In this document: positions 38,800-48,395 of the stretch, one piece after another
Layout: each line of letters begins with the position of its first letter
How positions within the stretch are numbered: the stretch's first letter is position 1
Origin: Paramagnetospirillum magneticum AMB-1
GTDB taxonomy: Bacteria; Pseudomonadota; Alphaproteobacteria; Rhodospirillales; Magnetospirillaceae
Reading direction: 5' to 3'
DNA: 64,000 nucleotides
Assembly: GCF_000009985.1 (NCBI RefSeq)
Contig: NC_007626.1
Location: forward strand, 4,519,943-4,583,942
Made by a program: the position numbers and the translations under genes
The notes under the pieces: model-generated
The model's input: only the letters and a program-made list of their open reading frames with translations
Databases searched by the model: none
Told to the model about the DNA's origin: nothing

Positions 38800-39687
38800 G
38801 GCAGAGTCCACCTGGGCGATCAGCCAGCGCTTGAAATTGCGGAGATCGGGCCGGTGCTCGACGGCATCGGAACAGACCAGCCAGTAGGCGGATTCGGTGG
38901 CGGCAACCTCCGGCCCCACCTCCACCAACGAGCCGTCGGCCAGTTCGAGGTCTACCAGAGGCTTGCGCCCCAGCGCCACCCCCAGCCCGGCCCGGGCGGC
39001 CTCGAAGGCCAACTGGATGGCATCGATGCGAATGCCGCCGGCGAGGTCCAGCCCCCGTGTCCCCGTGGCGTCGGCCCAGGCGGACCAGTCCTCGCTGACC
39101 GAGACCACATGGATCAGCGTCGCGCCACAAAGCCCCGGACCTCCCCCGGCGGCGGACAGGCTCGCGGCATAGGCGGGCGAGCAGACCGGAACCAATCGCT
39201 CCGAGAACAGCCGCGTCCAGGCCGCCCCGGCCAAAGGAATACGGCTCATGCGGATGGCGAAGTCGAATCCGTCCACCGGAAAACTGACCTGACGGTGAGA
39301 GGTGTCGACGGAGACGGACAGCTGGGGCCAGCGCCGGCTGAATTCGGGAAGCCGCGGCAGGAGCCAGCGCGAGGCGATAGTCGGGGCGCAACTCACCGAG
39401 ATGCCCCGCTCTCCCGGACCGCCCGGCAGGCGCTGCGTTCCAATGGCGATCAGCGACAGAGCCTCGGAGATATAGGGCAGGTAGCCCTCCCCCTCCGGGG
39501 TCAGCGACAGGCTTCGGGTCTCGCGGACGAACAACGCGACGCCCAGCGCCTTTTCCAGCGCCACGATACCGTGGCTGACCGCGCTGGCCGTGACGTTCAG
39601 CTCCTGGGCGGCGCGCTTGAAACTCCGATGCCTTCCGGCCGCTTCGAAGAAGCGAAGCGAGGAAAGGGGGGGCAGGCGAAACGGCAT
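38794..39687 (-). CDS. LysR-family transcriptional regulator (GcvA-like)
   Basis: The 297-residue protein has the LysR helix-turn-helix (about 8-65, LRFFEAAGRHRSFKRAAQEL then VTASAVSHGIVALEKALG) and a substrate-binding domain of the GcvA/AmpR type (about 90-295, with VDTSHRQVSFPVDGFDFAIRM and RAGLGVALGRKPLV). It reads in the same direction as the MFS and hydrolase genes, 88 bp before the MFS start, and probably controls them. Confidence 0.9.
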   Translation of the reverse strand: MPFRLPPLSSLRFFEAAGRHRSFKRAAQELNVTASAVSHGIVALEKALGVALFVRETRSLSLTPEGEGYLPYISEALSLIAIGTQRLPGGPGERGISVSCAPTIASRWLLPRLPEFSRRWPQLSVSVDTSHRQVSFPVDGFDFAIRMSRIPLAGAAWTRLFSERLVPVCSPAYAASLSAAGGGPGLCGATLIHVVSVSEDWSAWADATGTRGLDLAGGIRIDAIQLAFEAARAGLGVALGRKPLVDLELADGSLVEVGPEVAATESAYWLVCSDAVEHRPDLRNFKRWLIAQVDSAG

Positions 39688-39925
39688 GATGGCCTCTCCT
39701 CCGATCCCCAGAGCCTACCGGGCAACCCGGGCGGCATCAACCGGCCGACACCACCGTATGGCGCGGCGGGACAGCAAGGACCGCCGCTCTTGCGGGAAAA
39801 TCAGCGCGAGCCCAACCAAGCAGCCGGACGCAACTGCGCTTTTCACACACCTTTGGTGGTGATACTGTGTTGGACATAACAGATGAGAACGATCATATGT
39901 TCACCTGATTCCGGAAGGAGGCAAA

Positions 39926-41032
39926 ATGTCTTCAATCCTGCAACAGATTGGAACACCCCTTCAGCTCATTGCCCTGTTCCTCTTTCTCGTCGCTGGAATT
40001 GTCCGGCTGATAGTGAAAACAGGCCGACTGAATTTTGCCCCCGCAACCACGCATCTGATTATAAATCGCATCTTTCAGGCGGCCGTATTGTCGCTCTTGC
40101 TAGGAACGGGAGGACCGGCCGTTGCTCCGCTTGCCGACCGCCTGATCAACGGCGAGGACGAAGTCCTCCACGGCGCCGTTCTGTCCACAACCGGAGAGGC
40201 GATCCCCGGCGCGACGGTTAACCTGCTGACGTTAGCCACAGAGCCGACCAACACTCTGGGGCAATTTACTATAACAGTCCCGAGAAACCGCAAGCTCAAT
40301 GAATACAAGATTCAAGTTACGGCGCCAGGCTACCAAACACCAGACATCATTACCGTAAAGCCATCCGACGCAAAAAATATAGAAATTAGAATTTCAAGGG
40401 AAATTCAGAAAATCATAAAATCCACCACACCGGATATTATGATTGGGCAATTCCACGGATCACCAATCATTATTGCGTCGATGCGCATTGAGAACTCAGG
40501 GACGACACTCGTCCAAATCAGCGACATGACAGCCAAGTTGAACGATGGGACGGCATCCCTTACCTTAGTGCCAATGGGCTGGACAATAATCAGTCAGTTC
40601 GGGCAGTTCATGCCAATAACAGGACCACTCCCCATCAACCCAGGGGTAAAAATAGATCTTCGCATACTGATGGCCACAAACATCAATTTTTCAAATATGT
40701 CCTCTAAATTGGCAAGTCTTCCAGAATATCAATCGCAAGCACCATGTGCTCCCGGCTTCAATGGATACCCCACACCGTTGACTGACAGAGCCTTTACTAT
40801 CGTGAGAGACTTTGCCCACGAACGCTTCGCATGGCATGACGGTGACTGGACGTTCCAACTTGATACCGCGGTCGATGGGCAAAAGCAGGCCTTTGAGAGA
40901 AAATTCTCCCTCACCAGCAGCGAAGTCATGCAATTGCGCACCTCAATTGGCCTGCTGAGGCAGTGCCAGCCCGCGAACATAGCGATCCCCCTTGCCCAAG
41001 ATGGCAACATTGCCAATTTCTTGTTCAAATAG
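39926..41032 (+). CDS. membrane protein with a carboxypeptidase-regulatory-like domain, unknown function
   Basis: I do not recognise the family. The 368-residue product has two transmembrane segments (about 12-31 and 48-68). A beta-sandwich resembling CarboxypepD_reg follows (about 79-140): VLHGAVLSTTGEAIPGATVN to YKIQVTAPGYQTP. An extended C-terminal region carries no known motif. GGAAGGAGG sits well before the ATG. Base composition is much AT-richer than the neighbours, especially 40260-40750, and the gene lies next to a tRNA gene, both suggestive of horizontal acquisition. No integrase is visible. Confidence 0.65.
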   Translation: MSSILQQIGTPLQLIALFLFLVAGIVRLIVKTGRLNFAPATTHLIINRIFQAAVLSLLLGTGGPAVAPLADRLINGEDEVLHGAVLSTTGEAIPGATVNLLTLATEPTNTLGQFTITVPRNRKLNEYKIQVTAPGYQTPDIITVKPSDAKNIEIRISREIQKIIKSTTPDIMIGQFHGSPIIIASMRIENSGTTLVQISDMTAKLNDGTASLTLVPMGWTIISQFGQFMPITGPLPINPGVKIDLRILMATNINFSNMSSKLASLPEYQSQAPCAPGFNGYPTPLTDRAFTIVRDFAHERFAWHDGDWTFQLDTAVDGQKQAFERKFSLTSSEVMQLRTSIGLLRQCQPANIAIPLAQDGNIANFLFK

Positions 41033-41227
41033 GCCTCCTGCCTCCCTTGCCTGCGGAGGCGCCGCTATCGCGACACGACGGGCGCAACGCTCGTTCCGGA
41101 CACGCGCCCCGCCAAAGCGGGGGCCGTATGAGCCAAGCCGCGTTGGCCGTCAAAACACTGACGCATTGCAAAACAGCAGCCAGCGCCCATTAAGGCACCG
41201 CGCTAACCGCTTGTTTTTTCGGGGGAA

Positions 41228-41303
41228 TGGTGCCGGCGAGAAGACTCGAACTCCCGACCCGCGCATTACGAATGCGCTGCTCTACCAACTGAGCTACGCC
41301 GGC
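41228..41303 (-). tRNA. tRNA-Thr (anticodon CGU)
   Basis: On the minus strand a complete 76 nt cloverleaf is present. The acceptor stem is GCCGGCG/CGCCGGC, the D arm GCTCAGTTGGTAGAGC, the anticodon stem GCGCA/TGCGC around loop TTCGTAA (anticodon CGT), the T loop TTCGAGT, and a discriminator A with encoded CCA. CGU reads the threonine codon ACG. Confidence 0.95.
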
Positions 41304-41400
41304 CCATTGCTGCGACCGGCATCGAGAGCGCGGTCGCGGGCCGGAAAGTAGCGCTGTGCCGACGGATTTGCAAGAGCCTGTCGCCACACCTTTGCCGCGG

Positions 41401-41820
41401 TCAGGCGTGCACCGGCAGAATGGCGAAGCGGGCCATGGCGCCGCGCTCGATGGCCGCGGCCGCCAGACGGTCGATGTCCAGGCGATGGCGGAACAGTTCC
41501 AGCAGGCGCATGACCTCGCGGTGGGGGTCGCGGTCGGCGGCGGCCACGTCGCAGGCCAGGGCATAGGCGGTCTCACGCAAGCGCGGCGGCAGCGATGCCT
41601 TGATCACGTCCAGGATACGGTTCAGGCCGTCGTCGGAATCGAGAATTTCGGCGCAGGCCGCCGTGGTCCGCGTCAGCAGCTCCGGATCGTAATCCCGAAA
41701 GATGGGCAGGAAATTGACGATCTCGCCGATCATGCGCAATTCCGGATCGGTCATGTTGCCATCCGCGGCGGAAACCATGACCATGACGTAAATAAGGGCC
41801 GCGTGGTGACTGATCATCAT
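41401..41820 (-). CDS. TerB-family protein
   Basis: The 139-residue protein from the ATG at 41820 (GGGAGAG upstream) is helical. It shows the TerB-like pattern: ALIYVMVMVSAADGNMTDPELRMIGEIV near the N-terminus (acidic metal-binding-like motif after a helix), given here in two parts with DGNMTDPE at its core, and ETAYALACDVAAADRDPHREV in the middle. TerB domains occur in tellurite resistance and stress-response proteins; no other ter genes are present, so no phenotype is assigned. It is divergent from the CheY-CheC operon. Confidence 0.78.
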   Translation of the reverse strand: MMISHHAALIYVMVMVSAADGNMTDPELRMIGEIVNFLPIFRDYDPELLTRTTAACAEILDSDDGLNRILDVIKASLPPRLRETAYALACDVAAADRDPHREVMRLLELFRHRLDIDRLAAAAIERGAMARFAILPVHA

Positions 41821-41924
41821 GGTGCTCTCCCGCGCCAAGCCTTGAACTGGACTTTACCCTTGCGGCGCGGCAAGGCGTCAAGCATAGATTTGTAGGATCC
41901 TTGAGGCATCGCCGGAGTAAATTC

Positions 41925-42296
41925 ATGTCGGGCCGCACCGTGCTATTGGTCGATGACAGCCGTGTCGCCCGTATGATGACGCGTTCGGTGGTGGAAAGCG
42001 CCTGTCCCGACTGGGTCATCTGGGAAGCCTCCTCGGGCGAGGAGGCGTTGGACCTGGCCTTGACGACACCTCCCGATTTCGTCCTGCTGGACGTCAACAT
42101 GCCCGGCATGGGCGGGCTGGAGGCGGCCCGGCAATTCCGCGCCAGATTTCCCGCGGTGGCGGTTTCCCTGCTGACCGCCAACATCCAGGATTCCATCCGC
42201 GACGAAGCCTCCCAGCTTCAGATCGGGTACATCTCCAAGCCCTTGCGGGACGATCTGCTGATCCGGTTCCTGACCGGCGGGACGCCGGCGCCATGA
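41925..42296 (+). CDS. CheY-like response regulator
   Basis: From the ATG at 41925 (GGAG about 8 nt upstream) the 123-residue product is a lone receiver domain: DD in LLVDDSRVARMMTR, phospho-acceptor Asp in FVLLDVNMPGMGG, Thr in LLTANIQ and Lys in YISKPL. It overlaps the CheC-like gene by 4 bp. Pairing with CheC, a phosphatase for CheY-P, suggests this regulator is the substrate of that phosphatase. Confidence 0.92.
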   Translation: MSGRTVLLVDDSRVARMMTRSVVESACPDWVIWEASSGEEALDLALTTPPDFVLLDVNMPGMGGLEAARQFRARFPAVAVSLLTANIQDSIRDEASQLQIGYISKPLRDDLLIRFLTGGTPAP

Positions 42297-42913
42297 CGGA
42301 ATTGATCGGCGCGCTGGAGCGCGATGCCGTCGGAGAGATCCTGAACGTCGCCATCGGCCAGGCGGCGGCGTCGCTGTCGCGGATGGTCGGCGACCGGGTG
42401 GCCCTGTCCGTCCCCTTCGTTGAATTCCTGCCGCCGGCCGAGGCGGCCGAGCGCCTGGACGCCACCACGGGCGGCGCCGATTCGGTGGCGGTGCGCCAGC
42501 ATTTCTCCAGCAGTTTTTCCGGCGACATCCTGCTGATCTTCCCGGAAAAGCGCAGCCTGGACCTGGTGCGGTCCATGCTGGGCGATTCGGTGCCCATGGA
42601 CTCGCTCACCGAGTTGGAGCAGGAGGCGTTGCTGGAGGTGGGCAACGTCATCCTCAATGCCTGCCTGGGCAGCCTGGCCAACCAGCTGGGTCTCGTCATC
42701 GAAAGCTCGCTGCCCATCTATCTGCGCGGCCGCGGCGCCCGCATCCTTGACGCCAAGCACCCGGACACCGAGCTGGTGATGTTCCTGAGGGTGGATTTCT
42801 CCCTGACCGCCAAGGGCGTCCAGGGCCATCTCGCCTTCGTCATGGACATCGTCTCGGCGCGGCACTTCGCCGATGCGGTCTCCGCCTATGTGGCGCGCGT
42901 GGTCGGGAGATAG
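42293..42913 (+). CDS. cheC: CheC-family chemotaxis phosphatase
   Basis: The 206-residue protein has two CheC/CheX/FliY signature helices. The first is DAVGEILNVAIGQAAASLS, with a Pro 23 positions after the Asn; the second is LEQEALLEVGNVILNACLGS, again followed by a Pro. In this family the Glu and Asn help water attack on phospho-Asp of CheY. Two sites, as here, are typical of CheC rather than CheX. It overlaps the CheY-like gene by 4 bp and is followed after 7 bp by a GGDEF/EAL gene. Confidence 0.88.
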   Translation: MTELIGALERDAVGEILNVAIGQAAASLSRMVGDRVALSVPFVEFLPPAEAAERLDATTGGADSVAVRQHFSSSFSGDILLIFPEKRSLDLVRSMLGDSVPMDSLTELEQEALLEVGNVILNACLGSLANQLGLVIESSLPIYLRGRGARILDAKHPDTELVMFLRVDFSLTAKGVQGHLAFVMDIVSARHFADAVSAYVARVVGR

Positions 42914-42920
42914 CCCCCAG

Positions 42921-45422
42921 ATGACGATCTCGGCCAGCGACACCTTCCTGCGTTCCCTGACCGATGCCACGGAGATGGGCGTCATCCTGCTCGACGACGA
43001 AGGCCGCGTGACCCTTTGGAACGCCTGGCTGGTGGAATCGTCGGGCATCCGGGCACGCGACGCCATGGGGCGCACCATCGCGGAGCTGTTTCCCTCCCTG
43101 GCCGACGGCCGCGTCGCCGAGGCCGTCGAGCAGACCCTGGCGAACGGCCTGTCGGCCATGCTGTCGTCGTCGCTCAACCGCATGCTGTTCCCGCTGACGC
43201 GGAAGGGATCACGCCCCGACCGGCGCGAAACCATGCACCAGATCGTGGTGATCAAGCCGCTGGATGCCGACGGACGGCGCACTGGCCTGATCCAGATCTT
43301 CGACGTCACCAGCATGGCATCGCGGGAGACCCTGCTGCGCCAGCAGGCCCGCACCATGGAGGCGCTGGCCGAGAATTACCGGCTGTCGGAGCTGCATAAC
43401 CGGGCCATCGTCGACAACACCGCCGACGCCATCGTGACCTTCGGCGAGGACGGGGGCATCGGCACCTACAACCCGTCGGCGGAACGCATCTTCGGCTATG
43501 CCCCGCCGGAAATCGTCGGCAAGCAGATCTCGCTGCTGATCCCCGAGCTGATAAAGCCCGATCCCTTCCTGGACCACCGCACCGAGGTGGTCGGCGTGCG
43601 CAAGACCCGCGCCCACTTCCCGCTGGAGCTGTCGCTGGCCTCCATGGAACTGGGCGGCCAGCGGCTCTATGTCGCCATCGGCCACGACATCACGCTCCGC
43701 AAGGCCAACGAGGCCGAGCTGGTGAATCAGAAGGAGTGGCTGACCACCCTGATCAACGCCCTGCCTGACCTGATCTGCTTCAAGGACGGCAAGGGGCGCT
43801 GGCTGGTGGCCAACCAGTTCTACCTGGATCTGGTGGGGCTGTCGGGGGTGGATTACGTCGGGCGCACCGGCCCGGAACTGGCGCGCCTGTCGCACAATTT
43901 CCAGGAATTCCTGACCACGGCCAAGGAGACCGACGAGCGGGCCTGGAAGGACGGCAAGCCGCTCAGCTACGAAAAGGCCATGGAAACCCCGTCGCGGGGC
44001 ACCAAGGTCTTCGACATGCTGAAGATCCCCCTGTTCAAGCCGGATGGCCGCCGCAGCGGTCTGGTCCTGGTCGGCCGCGACGTCACCGAACGCAAGCTGG
44101 CCGCCGCCCGCATCCAGCATCTGGCCCACCACGACGCCCTGACCGAGCTGCCCAACCGCGTCCTGTTCCAGGAACGCCTGCGCCAGAGCCTGGCCCAGGC
44201 CAAGCGGTCCGGGTGGAAGCTGGCGCTGATGTTCCTCGATCTCGACAAGTTCAAGGACATCAACGACACGCTGGGCCACCATGTGGGCGACCTGCTGCTG
44301 CGCGCCGTGGCCAAGCGCCTGACCCGCTGCGTGCGCGAGACCGACACGGTGGCGCGCCTCGGCGGCGATGAATTCGCGGTGATCCTGACCAATCTCGACG
44401 ATCTGGAAGGCGCCTCGCGGGTGGCGGAAAGCATCATCGCCGGCATCGCCGATCCCTTCGGCCTGGACGAGCACGAGGTCAGGACCAGCACCTCCATCGG
44501 CATCACCCTGTATCCCGACGATTCCATCGACGCCGACCAGTTGCTGAAGAATGCCGATCTGGCCATGTTCCGCTCCAAGGCCGAGGGGCGGAACAATTAT
44601 CACTTCTACGTGGCGCAGATGGATGCCGAGGTCCGCGCCCGCAAGCTGATCGAGAACGATCTGCGCCAGGCGCTGGGCACCGAGCAGCTTGAGCTGCACT
44701 ACCAGCCGCTGGTGGAGATGAGCTCGCGCCGCATCGTCGGCTGCGAGGCCCTGCTGCGCTGGAACCACCCGACGCGGGGCTGGGTGCCGCCCGGCGAGTT
44801 CATCCCCATCATCGAGCGCTCGGACCTGATCGGCCCTCTCGGCCGCTGGATTCTGCACCGCGCCTGCCAGCAGGGCCGCGAGTGGCAGAGGGACGGGCTG
44901 GAACCCATGAAGATCGCCGTCAACCTGTCGCCGGCCCAGTTCAAGCAGACCCAGAGCATCATCGCCATGGTGGCCGACATCCTGGACCAGACCGGCTTCG
45001 CCCCCGACCAGCTGCAGTTGGAGATCACCGAGGGCATCGCCATGCAGAATGTGGATGCCACCATCGAGGTGCTGCAAAGCCTGCGCGCCATGGGCGTGGT
45101 GATCTCCATCGACGATTTCGGCACCGGCTATTCGTCGCTGAACTACCTGAAGCGCTTCCCCGTGGACAAGCTGAAGATCGACCGCTCCTTCGTGGTGGAT
45201 ATCGGCCTGCATCCCGACAACGCCGCCGTGGTGGAAGCCATCGTCAATCTCGGCCACTCGCTGCGCACCCGGGTCAACGTGGAAGGCATCGAGACCAAGG
45301 AGCAGTTGGACTTCCTCCAGGCCCACAAGGTGGACGAGGCCCAGGGCTTCTATTTCAGCAAGGCGGTCCCCGCCGACCAGTTCGCCCATCTGGTCCGCAC
45401 CAAGAGCCCGTGGCCCGCATAG
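42921..45422 (+). CDS. PAS-GGDEF-EAL protein (diguanylate cyclase/phosphodiesterase)
   Basis: The 833-residue cytoplasmic protein has three PAS-type regions (about 5-120, 155-265 and 275-390), a GGDEF domain (about 405-565) and an EAL domain (about 580-828). The cyclase signature RLGGDEFAVIL is intact. An inhibitory-site RETD lies five residues before it. The EAL domain has EALLRWNHP, VNLSPAQF, LEITEGIA, IDDFGTGYSSLNYLKRFPVD and EGIET, so both activities are possible. An earlier in-frame start at 42873 lies inside cheC. It is translated with the CheY-CheC pair. Confidence 0.93.
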   Translation: MTISASDTFLRSLTDATEMGVILLDDEGRVTLWNAWLVESSGIRARDAMGRTIAELFPSLADGRVAEAVEQTLANGLSAMLSSSLNRMLFPLTRKGSRPDRRETMHQIVVIKPLDADGRRTGLIQIFDVTSMASRETLLRQQARTMEALAENYRLSELHNRAIVDNTADAIVTFGEDGGIGTYNPSAERIFGYAPPEIVGKQISLLIPELIKPDPFLDHRTEVVGVRKTRAHFPLELSLASMELGGQRLYVAIGHDITLRKANEAELVNQKEWLTTLINALPDLICFKDGKGRWLVANQFYLDLVGLSGVDYVGRTGPELARLSHNFQEFLTTAKETDERAWKDGKPLSYEKAMETPSRGTKVFDMLKIPLFKPDGRRSGLVLVGRDVTERKLAAARIQHLAHHDALTELPNRVLFQERLRQSLAQAKRSGWKLALMFLDLDKFKDINDTLGHHVGDLLLRAVAKRLTRCVRETDTVARLGGDEFAVILTNLDDLEGASRVAESIIAGIADPFGLDEHEVRTSTSIGITLYPDDSIDADQLLKNADLAMFRSKAEGRNNYHFYVAQMDAEVRARKLIENDLRQALGTEQLELHYQPLVEMSSRRIVGCEALLRWNHPTRGWVPPGEFIPIIERSDLIGPLGRWILHRACQQGREWQRDGLEPMKIAVNLSPAQFKQTQSIIAMVADILDQTGFAPDQLQLEITEGIAMQNVDATIEVLQSLRAMGVVISIDDFGTGYSSLNYLKRFPVDKLKIDRSFVVDIGLHPDNAAVVEAIVNLGHSLRTRVNVEGIETKEQLDFLQAHKVDEAQGFYFSKAVPADQFAHLVRTKSPWPA

Positions 45423-45453
45423 CCCTTTTTTCTTGGATAAATCAAAGGGAGGC

Positions 45454-45497
45454 TTGGAGGCATCGCCTCCAACCGGGGACCGGGGCGGGAGCCCCGG
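45454..45497. repeat. stacked-hairpin repeat at a convergent junction (copy 3)
   Basis: TTGGAGGC/GCCTCCAA and CCGGGGC/GCCCCGG form two stems separated by CCGGGGA-type sequence, matching stems 3 and 4 of copies 1 and 2. TTTTTTCTTGGATAAATC precedes it. It separates the GGDEF/EAL gene from the convergent DUF3422 gene. Confidence 0.7.
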
Positions 45498-45509
45498 GGA
45501 AGGGCCGCC

Positions 45510-46790
45510 TCACTCCCCCTTGTGGCTCAGCGCCTTTCTGAGGCGCCGCACCCCCAGCCAGACGGCGGCGGCCACCACCGGCAGGCCGATCAGCCCGGCC
45601 AGGTCGTAATCCACCGGCAGGCCGACGGATTTCAGCCCCTTGGCCAGATAGCCGATCAGGCCCAGCAGGTAATAGCTGATGGCCACCACGGACAGGCCCT
45701 CCACCGTCTCCTGCAACCGCAATTGCAGCTCGGCGCGGCGGTTCATGGAGTTCAGCAGGTCGCGGTTCTTCTCTTCCAGGGCGATGTCCACCCGGGTGCG
45801 CAGCAGATCACCGGCCCGCGACACCCGGGTGGCCAGCAATTGCTGGCGCTCGGAGACTGATTCGCAGGTCTTCATGGCGGGACCCAGGCGCCGGTCGACG
45901 AATTCGGCGAAGGTCTGCAGGCCGGGAATGCGGTCTTCGCGCAATTCCTCGATGCGGCGGCAGACGATGGCGTAATAGGCCTTGGCCGCCGACATGCGGA
46001 AGCTGGTGGCGGCATCCAGGCGCTCGGCCTCGGCGGCCAGCCGGGTGAGATGCTCCAGCAGGTCGCGGTCGTTCTGCTGCACCGCCGGGTCGGCCAGCTG
46101 GCTGACGATGCCGGCCAGCTCGCGGTCGATGCGGGCCACCTCGGGCGCCGACTGGCGCGCCAGGGGAAAGGCCAGCAGCGCCATCATGCGATAGGTCTCG
46201 ATCTCCAGCAGCCGCTGGACGAGGCGTCCGGTCTGGCCCCGCGTCAGGCCGCAATCCTTGAGCACGACGCGGGAAAAGCCGTCGGCGTGCAGGCGGAAAT
46301 CGGTCCAGGCCTCGCCCGCCCCCCACAGCACCTTGGCGCCCACCAGGGTGTTGCCGTCGAACAGCGGCCCCAGATCGTCGGGCAATTCCTTGGTCACCAG
46401 CACGTGGACGGCGGTCATGGCCTCGCCCGGCATGGTCTCCAGCCAGGACGCCGGCAGCATGTCCAGCGCCGTATGGGCGAATCCGTCGTCGAACGGATCG
46501 AAGCGCATCACCGTATAGGTGGAGAATTCGGAATGCCGCTCCCAGCGCAGGCGAAAGCCGCCCAGGTCGCGGATGAAGTATCCGGCGCCGTCGCCGGGCG
46601 GCTCGGCCCCGTGGGAGGCCAGCAATTGGGTGAGATGCTCGCGCTCGTCGGCGGGATTGGCCCCCACCATGGCCAGTTGCGAGGCCCGCACCGGGGCGGA
46701 CAACAGCTCGTAGGGCCGGGCGTGGACCTCGCCGGCCAGGCTTCGCCGCTGGGCGTGTTCATTGAGCCGGATTGGCAAGCCTTCGGCCAT
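45510..46790 (-). CDS. DUF3422 family membrane protein
   Basis: The 426-residue product fits DUF3422: an N-terminal segment RRSLAGEVHARPYELLSAPV, FIRDLGGFRLRWERHSEFSTY, then a long helical region (about 200-360) and two C-terminal transmembrane segments (about 365-388 and 395-415). It is predicted to be anchored in the inner membrane with most of the chain soluble. The function of the family is not known. It is divergent from tldD with a 75 bp shared promoter gap. Confidence 0.85.
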   Translation of the reverse strand: MAEGLPIRLNEHAQRRSLAGEVHARPYELLSAPVRASQLAMVGANPADEREHLTQLLASHGAEPPGDGAGYFIRDLGGFRLRWERHSEFSTYTVMRFDPFDDGFAHTALDMLPASWLETMPGEAMTAVHVLVTKELPDDLGPLFDGNTLVGAKVLWGAGEAWTDFRLHADGFSRVVLKDCGLTRGQTGRLVQRLLEIETYRMMALLAFPLARQSAPEVARIDRELAGIVSQLADPAVQQNDRDLLEHLTRLAAEAERLDAATSFRMSAAKAYYAIVCRRIEELREDRIPGLQTFAEFVDRRLGPAMKTCESVSERQQLLATRVSRAGDLLRTRVDIALEEKNRDLLNSMNRRAELQLRLQETVEGLSVVAISYYLLGLIGYLAKGLKSVGLPVDYDLAGLIGLPVVAAAVWLGVRRLRKALSHKGE

Positions 46791-46865
46791 TGCCCATATG
46801 TCTCCGATAAGAGATGCTGCTTCGTCAGGTTTACACCACTCAGCCCCTTTCCGTCAGGAGCCTTT

Positions 46866-48299
46866 ATGTCCAACCTCGCCGTGGCCCAGGATCTGTTCTT
46901 CACCCAAACCGGCCTCGACGCGGATGGATTGCGCCGCATCGTCGCCGAGGCGCTGACGGGCGCCGATGACGGCGAACTGTTCCTGGAATACCGCCAGTCG
47001 GAATCCCTGGTCCTCGACGACGGGCAGATCAAGAGCGCCAGCTTCGACACCACCCAGGGCTTCGGCCTGCGCGCGGTGGCGGGCGAGGCCCACGGCTACG
47101 CCCATGGCTCGGACCTGTCGGCCGAGGCCATCCGCCGCGCCTCGGCCACGGTGCGCGCCGTGCGCTCGGGCCATTCGGGCACCATGGCCCAGGCCCCGGC
47201 CGGCGGCGCCAAGCCGCTTTACACCGGAATCAACCCCCTGGCCCAGGTCCCCTTCGAGGACAAGGTGCGGCTGCTGGAGGAGATCGATTCCTACACCCGT
47301 TCCCGGGACAACCGGGTGCGGCAGGTGACCGCCTCGCTGGCCGGGTCGTGGCAGGCGGTGACCATCCTGCGGGCCGACGGCACCCTGGCCGCCGACATCC
47401 GCCCCATGGTGCGCCTGGGCGTCAACGTGGTGCTGGGCGACGGCGACCGCATGGAGACCGGCGGCCACGGCATGGGCGGGCGCATCGGCTATGGCGGCGT
47501 CATGGGCCTCGCCGACTGGCAGCATTGCGCCGACGAGGCGCTGCGCCAGGCCTCGGTCAATCTGGGCTCGATCCCCGCCCCGGCCGGCGAGATGCCGGTG
47601 GTACTGGGGCCGGGCTGGCCCGGCGTCATGCTGCACGAAGCGGTGGGTCACGGGCTGGAAGGCGACTTCAACCGCAAGGCCACCTCAGCCTTCACCGGCA
47701 AGATCGGCACCCGCGTCGCCTCGCCTGGCGTCACGGTGATCGATGACGGCACCATTCCCGACCGGCGTGGCTCGCTGTCCATCGACGACGAGGGCACGCC
47801 GACCTCGCGCACCGTGCTGATCGAGGACGGCATCCTGGTGGGCTACCTTCAGGACCGCATGAACGCCCGCCTGATGGGGGTGGCCGCCACCGGCAACGGC
47901 CGGCGGCAATCCTATGCCCACGCCCCCATTCCGCGCATGACCAACACCTTCATGATGGCGGGAGACAAGGACCCGGCCGAGATCATCGCCTCGGTGCCGC
48001 GCGGGATCTACGCCGTCAATTTCGGCGGCGGACAGGTGGACATCACCAACGGCAAGTTCGTCTTCTCGGCCTCCGAGGCCTATCTCATCGAGAACGGCAA
48101 GGTCGGCCCGGCGGTCAAGGGCGCCACCCTGATCGGCAACGGCCCCGACGCCATGACCCGCGTCACCATGATCGGCACCGACCTGGCGCTGGACCCCGGC
48201 ATCGGCACCTGTGGCAAGGACGGCCAGGGCGTGCCGGTGGGCGTGGGACAGCCGACGCTGCGCATGGACGGCCTGACGGTGGGTGGAACGGCCGTGTGA
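46866..48299 (+). CDS. tldD: metalloprotease TldD
   Basis: TldD with TldE/PmbA forms a zinc protease that trims unfolded peptides and matures some ribosomal peptides. The 477-residue protein from the ATG at 46866 (AGGAG upstream) contains the HExxxH motif in MLHEAVGHGLEGDFNRK, the Gly-rich central strands and the C-terminal GTCGKDGQGVPVGVGQPTLR. The frame is open 800 bp further upstream, but that part is a shadow of DUF3422. No tldE/pmbA is in the window. Confidence 0.95.
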   Translation: MSNLAVAQDLFFTQTGLDADGLRRIVAEALTGADDGELFLEYRQSESLVLDDGQIKSASFDTTQGFGLRAVAGEAHGYAHGSDLSAEAIRRASATVRAVRSGHSGTMAQAPAGGAKPLYTGINPLAQVPFEDKVRLLEEIDSYTRSRDNRVRQVTASLAGSWQAVTILRADGTLAADIRPMVRLGVNVVLGDGDRMETGGHGMGGRIGYGGVMGLADWQHCADEALRQASVNLGSIPAPAGEMPVVLGPGWPGVMLHEAVGHGLEGDFNRKATSAFTGKIGTRVASPGVTVIDDGTIPDRRGSLSIDDEGTPTSRTVLIEDGILVGYLQDRMNARLMGVAATGNGRRQSYAHAPIPRMTNTFMMAGDKDPAEIIASVPRGIYAVNFGGGQVDITNGKFVFSASEAYLIENGKVGPAVKGATLIGNGPDAMTRVTMIGTDLALDPGIGTCGKDGQGVPVGVGQPTLRMDGLTVGGTAV

Positions 48300-48395
48300 T
48301 CCGCCGGACGGCGCCCGGCGCCCCTCCGCGAGCCGCCTAAAAAGCGCACCCCACCTTCGTCATAGCATGACGATGCGAGTTGCCCTGGGCTGACG

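Noticed and set aside
41033..41227. Attachment site or integrase remnant beside tRNA-Thr
   Set aside because: No direct copy of the tRNA 3' end and no integrase-like coding sequence could be found in the window.
46050..48299. 749-codon version of TldD
   Set aside because: The extra N-terminal part is antisense to DUF3422 and not TldD-like; the ATG at 46866 has a good AGGAG.
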